The position numbers were made by a program, and so were the translations under genes. 64,000 nucleotides of DNA, taken from Aselliscus stoliczkanus. Lineage: Eukaryota; Chordata; Mammalia; Chiroptera; Hipposideridae. Positions 1-12,365 of this stretch are shown piece by piece (the stretch's first letter is position 1; the number at the start of each line of letters is the position of its first letter). The stretch is taken from the NCBI GenBank assembly GCA_033961575.1, contig CM066727.1, positions 156,163,434 through 156,227,433 of the forward strand. Reading direction: 5' to 3'. A model generated the notes under the pieces. It saw nothing but the letters and a program-made list of their open reading frames with translations, had not been told where the DNA came from and did no database searches.

Positions 1-1610
1 ATCCACTCCCACAAACTTAGGCCCCTGCCAAGACAGAGTCTTAAACTGACTCCTGAATGGAGCAATAGGGGCAAACTAGGAAGATATTCCTACCTGCAGG
101 GGGTTGAGAATTTCCACCCCAGTAAAGGCTGCAGAGTGAGACTACCTACCCTTCCCCCACCTTTATGCAAGGCTTGGGAGGCAGGGCAGGTTCACCTGCT
201 GAGGCACTAATTAACAGATTCTTAGCAGCAGGCTTTTGGTAGTGAGGAATTCTTTAATTCTCCACAGCTGTCAACCCAAAGGGTGCCCAGAGACACTCAT
301 TGAGCCTTTGGGGGTGCAGCCTGCCTTGGGACAGGCAAAAGCAAAAAGGCAGTGACTTTGTAAAAACCACCAATCACACGTCACAACCACACTCAAGTAC
401 AGCAAACCTGCAGTGCCAGGATCACTGCTAGGCATCAGGTGGCCTACTGTTCCCACAAGACGCACAGGAATTTTTGTACAGCAGAGGACGAACTGAAGAG
501 AGCTTGGTGGACTTTAGCCAAGACCAGCACGGGTATTTTTGGTTTGTTTGGTTTTATTCTGTCTTGTTTTCCCTTTATTGGCTGCTTATCTTGGTTGTTT
601 TTGGTTTTTATTTCTATTTCATTCTTATCATTTTGTAGTTTTTAATATAGGCATATATAGAGGTGTATATAGGTGAATATATGTCCATATATATGGGTGT
701 GTAGACAAATATATATATATATTTTTTTCTCTTTTTCTTCCTTTTTCTTTTTTCCCCATCCTCACTTTCTCCCTTATTTTATTCATTCTTCTCACTGCTA
801 TACTTTTCCTCTTTTTCTTTTTTTTGCAAATTTTATTTTTTTAATTTTTATTCTTACTTTTTTTATTATTATTAATTTAGTTTATTTTTATTTTTTATTT
901 TTTAGGTATAGCTAATCGGTTTCTCATGTTTATTCTATTTTTTATTTTAGGATATTATATTTTATTTTGTTTCCTCTTCTGTTATTATTGTGTGTGTGGT
1001 TTTTGTTTTGTTTCTGTTTGTTTTCTTCATTAGTATGATTGATATTTCTGTACAAGTTGACTGTAGTTTGATGGTTGTTTTTTTTTTACTTGTACGAGCA
1101 TTTGGTTTCCTTTGGTGGCTGCGGAGGTTGTTCTTGTTGATCTGTTATGCTCTAAAATCACTCTGCAGCAATGGGTCCAAACAAACAGACACAAGAATCA
1201 TCATACCTGGAGGCCAACTTTAGATAAAACCAGAGCATTTCTGGGTTTGACATACAAGAGTCACACCCAAAAGGAAGTTGCTACAGGTACTAGGGTTCAT
1301 AGGGTCCAAGTCTCATCAGAGGGGTCAATCCTCTCACAGCAGCTCATAAACTGCAGATGCTGCTGATCATCACAGCTAATCAATCTGGGAGTCAATCCCA
1401 CCTACTGACAAGCCAAAAGTAATTAAAACTAAAACTTCAACAAGTGAGGACGCACGACACAAGGAACACCTCAGATATAAGCACAGGAGAATAGGGAGAC
1501 TGAGTAATTCAAATATAAAGGACACACACCATATAAGTTTACCCAGAAAAGACTGAGAAACCTGGGGGATCTATCTGTTATATTGAAGCAAACACAAAGA
1601 GTAAGCCAGA
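1..1610 (+). promoter_or_regulatory. L1 copy A 5'UTR (partial)
   Basis: This is non-coding sequence upstream of ORF1. Bases 1-540 are of mixed composition. Bases 540-1,130 are strongly T-rich on the plus strand, unusual for an L1 5'UTR, which in many lineages is GC-rich. Bases 1,130-1,600 return to mixed composition. It presumably carried the internal RNA polymerase II promoter of the element, but no single promoter motif can be identified here. Confidence 0.6.
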
Positions 1611-2486
1611 ATGGGGAGACAAAGAAACACAACACAAATAAAAGAACAGAAGAAACTTCCTGAATCAGTGGAAATAGAGGAAATAGAGGTAACCAACCTA
1701 TCGGAGACGGAGTTCAGAACACTGATTATTAGAATGTTCAAGGAAATTAATGAAAATATAAAGAAGGATAGAGAAATCATGAAAAGCAACCAGCTAGAAC
1801 TTAAGAACACAATTACTGAATTAAATAACAAACTTGATGGAATCACTAGCAGATTGGATGAAGCAGAAAATTGAATCAGTGACTTAGAAGACAAAATAGC
1901 AGAGATCACCCATGCGGAACAACAAAAAGAAAAGAGAATGAAAAACATGGAAAATAGTTTAAGAGAGCTGGGGGACAACATCAAACGCAATAAACTACGG
2001 GTCATTGGAGTACCAGAAGGAGAAGAGAGGGAGCAAGGGATTGAGAATATATTTGAAGTAATAATGTCCGAAAACTTCCCTAACCTGGCAAAAGACATTG
2101 AAATACAAGCCCAGGAAGTGCAGAGAGTTCCAAACAGGATGATTCCAAACAGGCCCACTCCAAGACACATTATAGTGAAAATGGCAAGGGTTAAGGGCAA
2201 AGACAGAATCCTTAAAGCAGCAAGGGAAAGGCAGCAAGTTACTTACAAGGGTACCCCCATAAGATTATCAGCTGACTTTTCTACAGAAACTTTGCAGGCC
2301 AGAAGGGAGTGGCAGGAGGTTTTCAAAGTGATGAAAAATAAAGGCCTACAACCAAGATTGCTGTATCCAGCAAGGTTATCATTTAAAATCGAAGGCGAGA
2401 TAAGGAGCTTTGCAGAAAAAAATAAGTTAAGGGAATTCATTACCACCAAGCCAGCTTTGCAGGAAATGCTAAAAGGGCTTCTTTAA
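1611..2486 (+). pseudogene. L1 ORF1p (RNA-binding chaperone), one in-frame stop
   Basis: ORF1p is the trimeric RNA-binding protein that coats L1 RNA. The frame would give about 291 residues, starting MGRQRNTTQ. An N-terminal coiled-coil region (about residues 20-130, rich in E, K, L and N) is followed by the RRM-like and C-terminal domains, recognisable from LRVIGVPEGEE, RPTPRHIIVKMARVK and RLSADFSTETLQARREWQ. A TGA at 1,872-1,874 ends the frame after 87 residues, in the coiled coil; the same frame resumes at once and stays open to the TAA at 2,484. A single nonsense change therefore explains the loss. The 48 bases between it and ORF2 are normal for L1. Confidence 0.9.
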
Positions 2487-2534
2487 GTAGAGGAGAAAAA
2501 CAAGCTATGAAAGACTACGAACACAAATAAGAAA

Positions 2535-5500
2535 ATGGCAATAAATACACACCTATCAATAATCACATTAAATGTAAATGGATTAAATGCTTCAATAAAA
2601 AAACATAGAGTGGCTGAATGGATAAGAAAGCAAGACCCCAGCATATGCTGTATACAAGAGACTCACCTCAGATCCAAAGACTCATACAGGCTGAAAGTAA
2701 AGGGATGGAGTAAAATATTTCATGCAAATGGTACTGAGAAAAAAGCTGGAGTAGCGATACTTATATCAGATAAAATGGACTTTAAATTGAAGATTATAAC
2801 AAAGGACAAAGAAGGACACTTCATAGTAATGAAGGGATCGATCCAACAAGAGGACATAACCCTAGTAAACATCTATGCACCTAACATAGGAGCCCCTAAA
2901 TATATAAAACAGATATTGTCAGATATAAAGACAGAGATCAACAGTAACACTATCATAGTAGGGGACTTCAACACCCCGCTGTCACTAATGGACAGATCCT
3001 CCAGACAGAAAACCAATGTGGAAACAGCGACCTTAAATGACACATTAGACCAGCTGGATTTAACAGACATTTTCAGAGCATTTCACCCCAAAGCTACAGA
3101 ATATACGTTCTTTTCAAGTGCACATGGAACATTTTCTAAGATAGACCACATGTTAGGCCACAAAACAAGTCTCAATAAATTTAAGAAGATTGAAATCATT
3201 TCAACTGTATTCTCTGACCACAATGCTATGAAACTAGAATTCAATTATAAGAAGAAATTTGGGAAGCTGACAAATAAATGCAGGTTAAACAATATGCTAT
3301 TAAATAGTGAGTGGGTCACAAATGAGATCAAGGAGGAAATCAAAAGATACCTCGAGACAAACGAAAATGAAAACACCGCGACCCCAAATCTCTGGGATGC
3401 TGCGAAAGTAGTCCTAAGAGGGAAGTTTATAGCAGTGCAGGCCTACCTAAAGAAGAAAAATCTCAAATCAACAGGTTATCCTTACACCTAAGGGAACTGG
3501 AAAAAGAACAGCAAAAGAGGCCTAAGGGGAGTACAAGAAAGGAGATAATAAAGACCAGAGCAGAAATAAACAATATAGAGAACAGAAAAACAATTCAAAA
3601 GATCGATGAAACCAAGAGCTGGTTTCTTGAGAAGATAAACAAAATTGACAAACCTCTAGCCAGGCTCATCAAAAAAAAAGAGAGAGGACTCAAATTAGCA
3701 AAATCAGGAATGAAAGAGGGGAAATGACTACAGACATCACAGAAATACAAAAAATTCTAAGAAATTACTATGAGCAACTATATGCCAACAAATTTGACAA
3801 TCTGGAAGAAATGGATAATTTTCTAGAAGCATACAGCCTTCCAAAGCTAATGCAAGAAGAAACAGAAAATCTAAATACCCTGATTATTACCAAGGAAATT
3901 GAATCAGTAATTGACAAGCTCCCAAAAAACAAAAGCCCTGGACCAGACGGCTTCACAAGTGAATTTTATCAAACATTCAAAAAAGAACTATCACCTATTC
4001 TTCTCAAACTATTCCAAAAAATCCAGAAGGAGGGAAGGCTCCCAAACTCTTTTTATGAAGCCACTATCACCCTGATTCCAAAACCAGATAAAGACATCAC
4101 AAAAAAGGAAAACTACAGGCCAATCTCCCTGATGAATATAGATGCAAAAATTCTCAATAAAATATTAGCAAACAGAATTCAGCAATATATTAAGAAGATC
4201 ATACATCATGATCAAGTGGGATTCATCCCTAGTGCGCAAGGCTGGTTCAACATCCGTAAATCAATTAATGTGATACACCACATCAACAAAATGAAGGATA
4301 AAGATCACATGGTCATTTCAATGGATGCAGAAAAAGCATTTGACAAAATCCAACAGCCGTTTATGTTAAAAACCCTTAGCAAAATGGGAATACAGGGATC
4401 ATATCTCAACATAATAAAAGCCATATATGATAAACCTACAGCTAACATCATACTCAATGGGGAAAAGCTAAAACCATTCCCCTTAGATCAGGAACAAGAC
4501 AAGGCTGTCCACTTTCTCCTCTTTTATTCAACATAGTGCTGGAAGTTCTAGCCACAGCAATCAGACAATAAAAAGAAATAAAAGGCATCCAAATTGGCAA
4601 GGAAGAAGGAAAATTGTCATTATATGCAGATGGTATGATACTGTATATAGAGAACCCCAAAGACTCAATCAAAAAACTATTGGAACTGATAGACGAATTC
4701 AGTAAAGTAGCAGGATATAAAATCAATGTTCAGAAATCAGTGTCATTTGCATATACCAATAATAAATTAATGGAAAGAGAAATTAAGAAAACTGTTTCAT
4801 TTACAATTGCGTCAAGAACTATAAAATACCTAGGAATAAATTTAACCAAAGAAGTGAAAGATCTGTACTCAGAAAATTATAAGACACTGAAGAAAGAAAT
4901 CATAGAAGATACAAATAAATGGAAATACCTACCATGCTCATAGATAGGAAGAATTAATATAGTTAAAATGTCCATACTGCCTAAAGCAATATATAGATTC
5001 AATGCAATTCCTATCAAACTACCAAGGGCATTTTTCACAGAAATAGAAAATATAATCCTAAAATTTATATGGAATCATAAAAGACCCAGAATAGCCTCGG
5101 CAATTCTGAGAAATAAGAACAAAGTCGGGGGGATCATGCTACCAGACATCAAAACCTACTACAAGGCTACAGTAATCAAGACAGTTTGGTATTGGCATAA
5201 AAACAGATACATTGATCAGTGGAACAGAACAGAGAGCCCAGAAATAAATCCAGGCATTTACGGACAGTTAATCTATGACAAGGGAAGCAAGAATTTACAC
5301 TGGAGTAAAGATAGTCTATTCAATAAATGGTGCTGGGAAAATTGGACTGACACATGCAAAAAAAATGAAACAGGACCACCTCCTTATGCCTTATACAAGA
5401 ACAAATTCAAAATGGATTAAAGACTTAAATGTAAGACCTGAAACCATAAAAATCCTAAAAGAAAATATAGGGAGTACATTTGCAGACATAACCCGGAGCA

Positions 5501-6354
5501 ATATTTTTACTGATACATCCCTATGGGCAAGGGAAGTAAAAGAAAAAATAAACATATGGGATTATATCAGACTTAAAAGTTTTTTCACAACAAAGGAAAC
5601 CATTAATAAAACAAAAAGTAAGCCTACTGAATGGGAGAATATATTTGCCAATGATATATCTGATAAGGGGTTAATATCCAAAATTTATAAAACACTCATG
5701 AAACCCAACACCAAAAAAACAAACAACCCAATTAAAAAATGGGCAGAAGACATGAAGAGACATTTCTCTAAAGAGGACATACAGATGGCCAACAGGCATA
5801 TGAAAAAAAGTTCAACCTCACTGGTCATTAGGGAAATGCAAATAAAAACCACCATGAGATACCACCTCACTCCAGTCAGAATGGCTATCATCAATAAATC
5901 AACAAACAACAAGTGCTGGCGGGGCTGTGGGGAAAAGGGGACCCTGCTGCACTGTTGGTGGGATTGTAGATTGGTGCAGCCACTATGGAAGTCAGTATGG
6001 AGGTATCTCAAAGAACTGGAAATAGAGCTACCGTTTGACCCAGCAATTCCACTCCTAGGTATTTATCCTGAAAAAACCAAGACACTTATTCAAAAAAAGT
6101 TATGCACCCCTATGTTCATAGCAGCACAATTTACAATAGCTAAGACTTGGAAACAACCAAAATGCCCATCGGTAGATGACTGGATTAAGAAACTGTGGTA
6201 TATTTATACAATGGAGTATTACTCTGCTATAAAGAAGAATGAAATCGTACCATTTGCAATGATATGGATGGACCTAGAGACTATTATGTTAAGTGAAATA
6301 AGTCAGTCAGAGAAAGACAAATATCATATGATCTCACTCATATGTGGAATCTGA
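2535..6354 (+). pseudogene. L1 ORF2p (endonuclease and reverse transcriptase), frameshifted
   Basis: ORF2p nicks target DNA and reverse-transcribes L1 RNA at the nick. The remains span 3.82 kb, close to the usual length of about 1,275 codons. The endonuclease (2,535-3,330) keeps LNVNGLN, IQETHL, GDFNTP and SDHNAM. The reverse transcriptase (3,720-4,940) keeps SPGPDGF and YRPISLMN. The catalytic YADD box reads YADG at 4,623-4,634, so one metal-binding aspartate is lost. The C-terminal Cys-rich motif [18 protein letters not shown] lies near 5,917-5,970, and the end is close to [11 protein letters not shown]. The frame is interrupted near 3,490, 4,490-4,540, 4,940 and 5,275-5,420. Several independent lesions show decay after insertion. 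Confidence 0.92.
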
Positions 6355-7000
6355 AAAACTGTATGAATGAGCAAAGTAAACAGAAACTATCTCATAGATA
6401 TAGAGGAAAAATCAGGGTTGCTAATTGGGAGGGGGATGGGATGAGGGAGAAGGGGAAGGGATTAGACAGCAAAAATAGGCAACTACAATATTGCCACTGG
6501 GATATGAAAAACAGTTTGGGGAATATAATTAATAATGTTGTAAATATTCTGTGGAATGTCAGATGGTCATAGGTCTTGTTAGGGAGACCATTTCATGGAT
6601 GGAGTAGAAGTTTGATCATTGCACTGTATAACTAAAGCGGAGGTTGTATACCTACTGTAATTGAATATATATAGATAGTCACGGGTTGTGGATTATACTG
6701 TGGAAGAGAGTCAGAGGAAGAGTAATAGATATATATGTTATGGGGGGGAGTGGGGTGGCGAATTGGGGGTGGGGGGTTGTCACTTTGAGGGGTAAAATGT
6801 ATAACTATTGCACTGTGTTGTACACCTGAAACTAATTAAAAATAAATAAATAAATTAAAAAAAGCTTGTTAAACTGTACACTTAAAATAGGTGCATTTAA
6901 TTATATGTAAATTTCCCATCAACAAAGGTATTTAAATATCTATGGTACAGTCATCTTGGGTAGAGGAAAGGTTGAATTGTCAGAGCTCCTGATTTGTCTA

Positions 7001-7458
7001 TTCTTTTTTTGCGGGGGAGGGAGGGGAACAGCACTGAGAAATCAGGGAAGGGGAACAGACAAGTTGCTGTCCTTTGTTCTTCAGTCTAATTGTGGAAGAC
7101 ATTGCTTCACTGGCCCATGTTGGTATCATCATTGTGCTCTTCTTGGGTGAGGCAGATCAGTCGCTGGTCTCTGGACCACTGCTCACAGAGGCTCTTGGCA
7201 GCTCACGCCGGCTGCTGGCTGCTCCTGCTGGCTGCTCGTCACTCACTGTAGTTTATGGCAGGCCACTGCAACAGGGAATGAAGCCCACTCTGTCCCCGGC
7301 AACTCATGGCAGCCCAGCTCCAGCTTGAACTCTTGTTCACCATCTTAGCTGTAGAGGGCAGTGTCACTGGCCCTCATATGTGGGATCTGAACCAGGGCCC
7401 TACTGCTCAGAGCTAGTGTTCCAAGCCAGCTTTAACCAACGTACCATTCAGCTGGCCC
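7001..7458 (-). mobile_element. Long tRNA-derived SINE (minus strand)
   Basis: Read on the minus strand, a tRNA-like head (7,340-7,458) ends in the module CAGTGACACTGCCCTC, followed by a body of about 300 bp and a C-rich tail. The imperfect direct repeats TGATTTGTCTATTCTT (about 6,990) and TGATTTATCTATTCTT (about 7,460) are the target-site duplication. Confidence 0.85.
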
Positions 7459-7530
7459 ATGATTTATCTATTCTTAAAGGAGTTCTTATCACTTCTGAAA
7501 ATAGAAACCCATGTTATTGTTTCTTTTTCG

Positions 7531-7635
7531 TTTTTTTTTTAGGGCAGTGTCACTGGCCCTCATATGTGGGACCCGAACCAGGGCTGCTGGCTTCCCAAGC
7601 CAGCAATTAACCACCGTGCCACTCAGCAGGCCCCA
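7531..7635 (-). mobile_element. Short tRNA-derived SINE (minus strand)
   Basis: About 95 bp of tRNA-like head with A-box and B-box segments, with the poly-A tail seen as a T run at 7,531-7,540. It is flanked by the perfect repeat GTTATTGTTTCT at 7,513-7,524 and 7,637-7,648. Confidence 0.9.
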
Positions 7636-7696
7636 AGTTATTGTTTCTACAGTTGCCTCTAATGCAGCCATGCTGAAGGGTAAATACCAACCTTTT

Positions 7697-7840
7697 TCTT
7701 TTTTTTTCCTGAACCATCCTGCCACCTGTTGGCAGCTCAACAGCAGCTCAGCTCGGGCTGGGCATCAAACTGCTATTGCTCAGAGCTCAGCTTACACTCT
7801 TGAGTGTGCTCTTAACCAATTGAGCCACTTGGTGGGCCCC
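7697..7840 (-). mobile_element. Compound-type (Rhin-1-like) SINE fragment (minus strand)
   Basis: This has a different head from its neighbours: read on the minus strand it contains TGGCTCAATTGGTTAAGAGC, followed by a B-box-like segment and a second partial unit with CAGGATGGTTCAGG. It matches the right-hand end of the compound SINE at 25.9-26.6 kb. The flanking repeat CCAACCTTTTT is present on both sides. Confidence 0.75.
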
Positions 7841-8131
7841 CAACCTTTTTTATTCTGCCCTGTTTCCAACTGCCTGAAGTCTAATCTATTATTACTTCAT
7901 CTCAATAGAGTTCATCTCTAACTCTATTTTGGGTTTTAATCTCTCCTTCTTACCCATATACTTCTCACCCAATTTGTGAGTCCTGGTACTGATTTCCCAA
8001 TGCTTGTCACATATCTTGGAGGTTTCTCTTGTTTTCACACAGTTTGATTCTTTGCAATATAAGAATTCACCTGTACTCCCCACCCACCTTCAAGGGTTAG
8101 TTTCTTCTTGAAAAGAGTTGGAAGGTGATAC

Positions 8132-8240
8132 TTTTTTTTTTTTTTTGAGGGCAGTGTCACTGGCCCTCATATGTGGGACCCGAACCGGGGCCGCTGGCTT
8201 CCCAAGCCAGTGCTTAACCACTGCGCCACTTGGCTGGCCC
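8132..8240 (-). mobile_element. Short tRNA-derived SINE (minus strand)
   Basis: Same short family as 7,531-7,635, well preserved, with a 15-base T run at its left. The target-site duplication is TGGAAGGTGATA / TGGAAGGTGGTA. Confidence 0.9.
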
Positions 8241-8519
8241 TGGAAGGTGGTAGTTTTATCTTATATTACTCTATAGCTGTGCTTTTGAAAGTTATTTCTC
8301 AGGCCCAGGTGCTGTTCTCCACCATTTCTGTCTCCATAGTTCCTGATTTACTTCTCTGATGACCCCAGCCTGGAATTTCCAGACTCTTCTCCCTTTCCAC
8401 GGGCATTAGAGTAAAGGCTAACATGGGTGAGGATATTACATATTACTGCTTGTTTTTTACTTTTCACAAAACTGCCATGTAGAACTGGATGGGTATTTCC
8501 CAAATTCTTTTTAAAGGGC

Positions 8520-10596
8520 TAGAGTAATCAAAGGTGTTAAAAGTTATAGTAATCAAACTAGTGTGGCACAGACATAATTATATATGGCACAAAGTAAGAA
8601 TATAGATATAGATGAACACATAAATGTTTGATTGATTTTTGATAAAGATGCCAAAGAAATTCAAAGGTAACATAGAAACTTAAATTACTGATTTGATTCA
8701 CTTATTCCTTTTTAATATAAGCATTTACTGCATAATTGTCTTCTAAGCACTGCTTTAGCTGCATCTTACAAATTTTAATGTTATGTTTTTATTTAGTTCA
8801 AAATATATCAGTTGTGTTTCTACACACTACACATCTAAAAAGGAATAAGAAAACAATCTCATTTACAACAGCTTTAAAACAATAACATACTTAGGAATTA
8901 ATTTAACCAAATACATGAAAGATTTGTACACTGAAAATTATAAGACATTGATGAAAGAAATTGAAGAAGACACAAATAAATGGAAAGATATCCCATGTTC
9001 ATGTATTGGAAAAATTGATATTGTTAAAAATATCTATAACACACAAAGCTATCTACAGATTCCATACAATCTCTATCAATATTTCAATGGTATTTTTCAC
9101 AGAAATAAAAATAATGGTGCTAAGATTTGTATGGAACAACAAAACACTGTGAATAGTCAAAGCAATCCTGAGAAAGAACAAAGCTAGAGGCATCACACAT
9201 CCTTATTCAAACTGTATTACAAATCTATAGTAATCAAAATGGTATAGTACTGGCATAAAACAGACACATAGACAAATGGAACAGAATAGAGAACCCAGAT
9301 ATAAACTTATGCATATATAGTCAACAAGAGCATCAGAATACTCAATGGGAAAAGGAATGTCTCTTCAATAACTGATGATAGGAAAATGGGATGTTCATAT
9401 GCAAAAGAATGTGAACTGGACTCCTATCTTATACCAGTCACAAATATTAACTCAGAATAGATAGGGATGTAAATGTAAACCTGAAATGTTAAAACACCTA
9501 GACGAAAACAGGAGAAAAGCTTCTTGACTTTGGTCTTGGCAATGATTTTTGGATATAATACTAAAAGCACAAGCAAAGCAAAAATTAACAAGTGGATTGA
9601 TATCAAACTAAAAAGCTCCTGCACAGCAAAAGAAACAATCAGCAAGATGAAAAGGCAGCCTACGATATGAGAGAAAATATCTGCAAGCCATATACTGATA
9701 AGGGGTTCTATCAAATCATAAAAGGGACTCAATACAACTTAATAGTAAAACCAAACAAACAAAAAAACAAAGGAAAAAAACAAACCCAACCAAATAATCC
9801 AATTAAAAAATGGGCAGAAGGCCTGAACAGACATTTTTTCCAAGAAGACATACTAGTGGTCAACATGGAAAGGTGCTCAGCATTGCTGATCATTAGGGAG
9901 AAGCAAATCAAAACCACAATGAGATATCACGCATTTGTAAGAATGACTATTATCAAAAAGGTAAGAAATAACAAGTGCTGGTAAGGATGTGGAGAAAAGG
10001 GAACCTTTGTGCACTGTTGGTAGGAATGTAAATTGGTGCAGCCACTATAGTAAAGAGTATGGGGATTCCTCAAAAAAATTAAAAATAGAAATACCTTATG
10101 ATCTAGTAATCCCACTCCTGGAAATGCAATCACAATCTTGAGAAATCTGAATTTCCATGTACATTGCAGCATATTTCACAATAGCCAAGACATAAAAGCA
10201 ACAAAAGTGTCCATCAATGGATGAATGGATAAAGAAAATGTGAAACACACACACACATGACAATGGAATATCATTCGGCCTAAAAAAGAAGGAAACCCTA
10301 CCATTTGTAACAATATGGATGGACCTTACAGGCGTAATGCTAAGTGAAGTAAGTCAGACAGAGAAAGACAATTGCTGCGTGATCTCAGTCATGTGAAACT
10401 GAAAACATCGAATTAATAGAAACAGAGTTGAATAGTGGTTGCCTCGGGCTGGGGTAGGGGGAAATGGAAAGATGTTGGTCAAGGGTAGAGACTTCCAGTT
10501 ATTAATAAGTTCTGGGCATCTAATGTACAGCAATGTGACTATAATTAACAATACTGGATTATATTCTGCCATGAGAGTCGATCTTAAATGTTATCA

Positions 10597-10645
<49 letters not shown>

Positions 10646-10792
10646 TGGTAATTGTTCTAGAGGATGGAAGTCTTAACTAACCTTATTGTGGTAATCAATC
10701 ATTTCACAATATATACATGTATCAAATTATCATGTTGTACACCTTAAACTTACACAATGTTATATGTCAATTATATCTCAATAAAGCTGGGA
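8520..10792 (+). mobile_element. Old L1 fragments, mainly plus strand
   Basis: 8,520-8,690 is a diverged plus-strand ORF2 piece (TAGTAATCAAACTAGTGTGG, GATTTTTGATAAAGATGCC). 8,695-8,815 matches L1 ORF2 on the minus strand. From 8,820 to 10,792 a longer plus-strand piece covers the 3' half of ORF2 and the 3'UTR; translated stretches such as [20 protein letters not shown] and [14 protein letters not shown] are typical. It is broken in all frames and ends near TATATCTCAATAAAGCTGGG. It is more diverged than copies A, B and C. It contains the CA repeat at 10,598-10,643. Confidence 0.85.
10598..10643. repeat. (CA)n microsatellite
   Basis: An uninterrupted run of about 23 CA units inside the 3' end of the old L1 copy. 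Confidence 0.95.
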
Positions 10793-10859
10793 AAAAAGAA
10801 TATGGGAGAGGCACAAATGTGGCAAATTATTGATAGTGGGTGAATCTATACAGAGGGTA

Positions 10860-11440
10860 TATTTGAGTTTATTATTATATTTTTACAACTTTTTTTCTCT
10901 ATAAATGTCAATTATGTCCAGTTCATCTAATGTGTCATTTAGGGCTGATATTTATTTATTTATTTTCTGTTTGGATGATCTATCCATAGCTGTCAATGAC
11001 ACATTTAGGTCCCCTACTATAATTGTGTTTTAGTCAATTTCTCCCTTTAGTTCTGTTAGTAGTTGCTTTGTATATTTTGGTTCTCCCTGATTGGGGGCAT
11101 AAATATTGATGACTCTTATGTCTTCTTGTTGTAGAGTCCCCTTTATCATTATGAAATGTCCATCTTTGTTTCTAATTAACTTTTTTATGCTGAAGTCTGT
11201 TTCATCTGATATTAGAATAGCTACACCTGCTTTTCTCTGAATACCATTTGCTTGCAGTGTCAATTTCCACGCTTTTACTTTGAGTCTATATTTGTCCTTG
11301 TAGCTGAGATGTGTCTTTTGGAGGCAGCCTATGGTTGGGTTTAGTTTTTTCATCTTTACAACTTTATGTAGGTTTAAAGTCTTTTGTAAATAAAAATTTT
11401 GATTAATTTTCATTAAAAAAGAACATAACAAAAAATATGT
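10860..11440 (-). mobile_element. Old L1 fragment, endonuclease region (minus strand)
   Basis: A minus-strand frame from about 11,400 to 11,030 encodes L1 endonuclease sequence, including [14 protein letters not shown] and QQEDIRVINIYAPNQGEPKY. The fragment continues to about 10,870 on the L1 side. Neither ORF2 end is present. The plus-strand L1 piece ends just before it, so the two are separate insertions or parts of a rearranged one. Confidence 0.85.
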
Positions 11441-11944
11441 ATTCTACTAGATATCAGAACATACCAAAAAGCCACTACCATGAAAACAATAAGTTATTTG
11501 TGTCAAAATAGACAAATATAAGCTGAACAGGAGAGGCAACCCAGACAGAGTTTCAGATGGATTAAAAATTTAAAAATAAAAAGCAAAACAATATGTATGC
11601 GTGTAAATACAATACTTGATAAGAAATATAGATGGTTATATGGTAGCCTGTTAATATGAGTTAATGGGACAATGTGGTAGGGAAGAAATGAGGAGGGGGA
11701 GAGGAAAGTACCACATTAACAAAAAACAGGGCATAAGATTCTATCAAAGGTGTTGATATAAAGTTATATAAATATATATTTATTTAAAAATAGATATATT
11801 ATATATTAAAAATGAAAAATCTGTTAAAATTTGCATAGAAATTTTATTACATTTTGATAATAAATTACATACATATCAGTTTGTTTTAACTAATATTAAA
11901 TTTAAAAAGTAGAAGTTCATTTTAGTATATTTTAAAATAATTTG
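11441..11944. other. AT-rich intergenic DNA, nothing recognised
   Basis: AT-rich sequence with runs of TATA-like dinucleotides near 11,765-11,800. No coding potential or familiar repeat was recognised. Confidence 0.5.
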
Positions 11945-12365
11945 TTTTTTTTTTTTTTTAAAGATTTTTATTGGGGAATCGGGGAAGGGGAACAGACAAG
12001 TTGCTGTCTTTTTGTTCTTCAGTTCAGTTGCGGAGGACGTCTCTTCACTGTTGGTATCGTCATTGCGCTCTTCCCGGATGAGGCAGATGGGTCGCTGGCC
12101 TCTGGATGTCGCTCACCGCGGCTATTGGCAGCTCACTCTTGGCTGCCAGCCACTCACGCTGGCTGTGGGCCGCTCACTGTAACCTATGGCAGCCCACCGC
12201 AGCAGGGGCTGCAGCCCACACCATCACCGTGGCTCGCACAGCCCAGCTCCAGGTGGAGCTGTTGTTAGCTGTAGAGGGCAGTGTCACTGGCCCTCATGTG
12301 GGATCCGAACCGGGGCCGCTGGCATCCCAAAACCAGCGCTTAACCAATGCACCACTCGGCCGGCC
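11945..12365 (-). mobile_element. Long tRNA-derived SINE (minus strand)
   Basis: A nearly complete long-form element. On the minus strand the tRNA-like head starts GGCCGGCCGAGTGGTGCATT, is followed by CAGTGACACTGCCCTC and a body rich in GCTGCAGCCCCTGCTG and GAGTGGCTGGCAGCC, and closes with GTTCCCCTTCCCCGATTCCC. The flanking repeats are AATAATTTGTTTT and AATAATTTGTGTTTT. Confidence 0.88.

Larger units (their letters stand above)
1..6860 (+). mobile_element. L1 retrotransposon copy A, nearly full length, inactive
   Basis: The copy enters the window inside its 5'UTR and ends in an A-rich tail near 6,860. It holds a 5'UTR (1-1,610), ORF1 (1,611-2,486), a 48-bp inter-ORF spacer, ORF2 (2,535-6,354) and a 3'UTR (6,355-6,850) with a G-rich tract near 6,740-6,775. 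The last sense segment, TTGTACACCTGAAACTAATT, is the kind of L1 3' end I know from laurasiatherian mammals. Both reading frames are broken, so the copy cannot move by itself. Its 5' end and target-site duplication lie outside the window. The 5'UTR does not resemble that of copies B and D. Confidence 0.95.

Noticed and set aside
10598..10643. CRISPR-like or regulatory repeat array
   Set aside because: It is a simple CA microsatellite in an L1 tail; a CRISPR array is not expected in mammalian DNA and no spacer structure exists.
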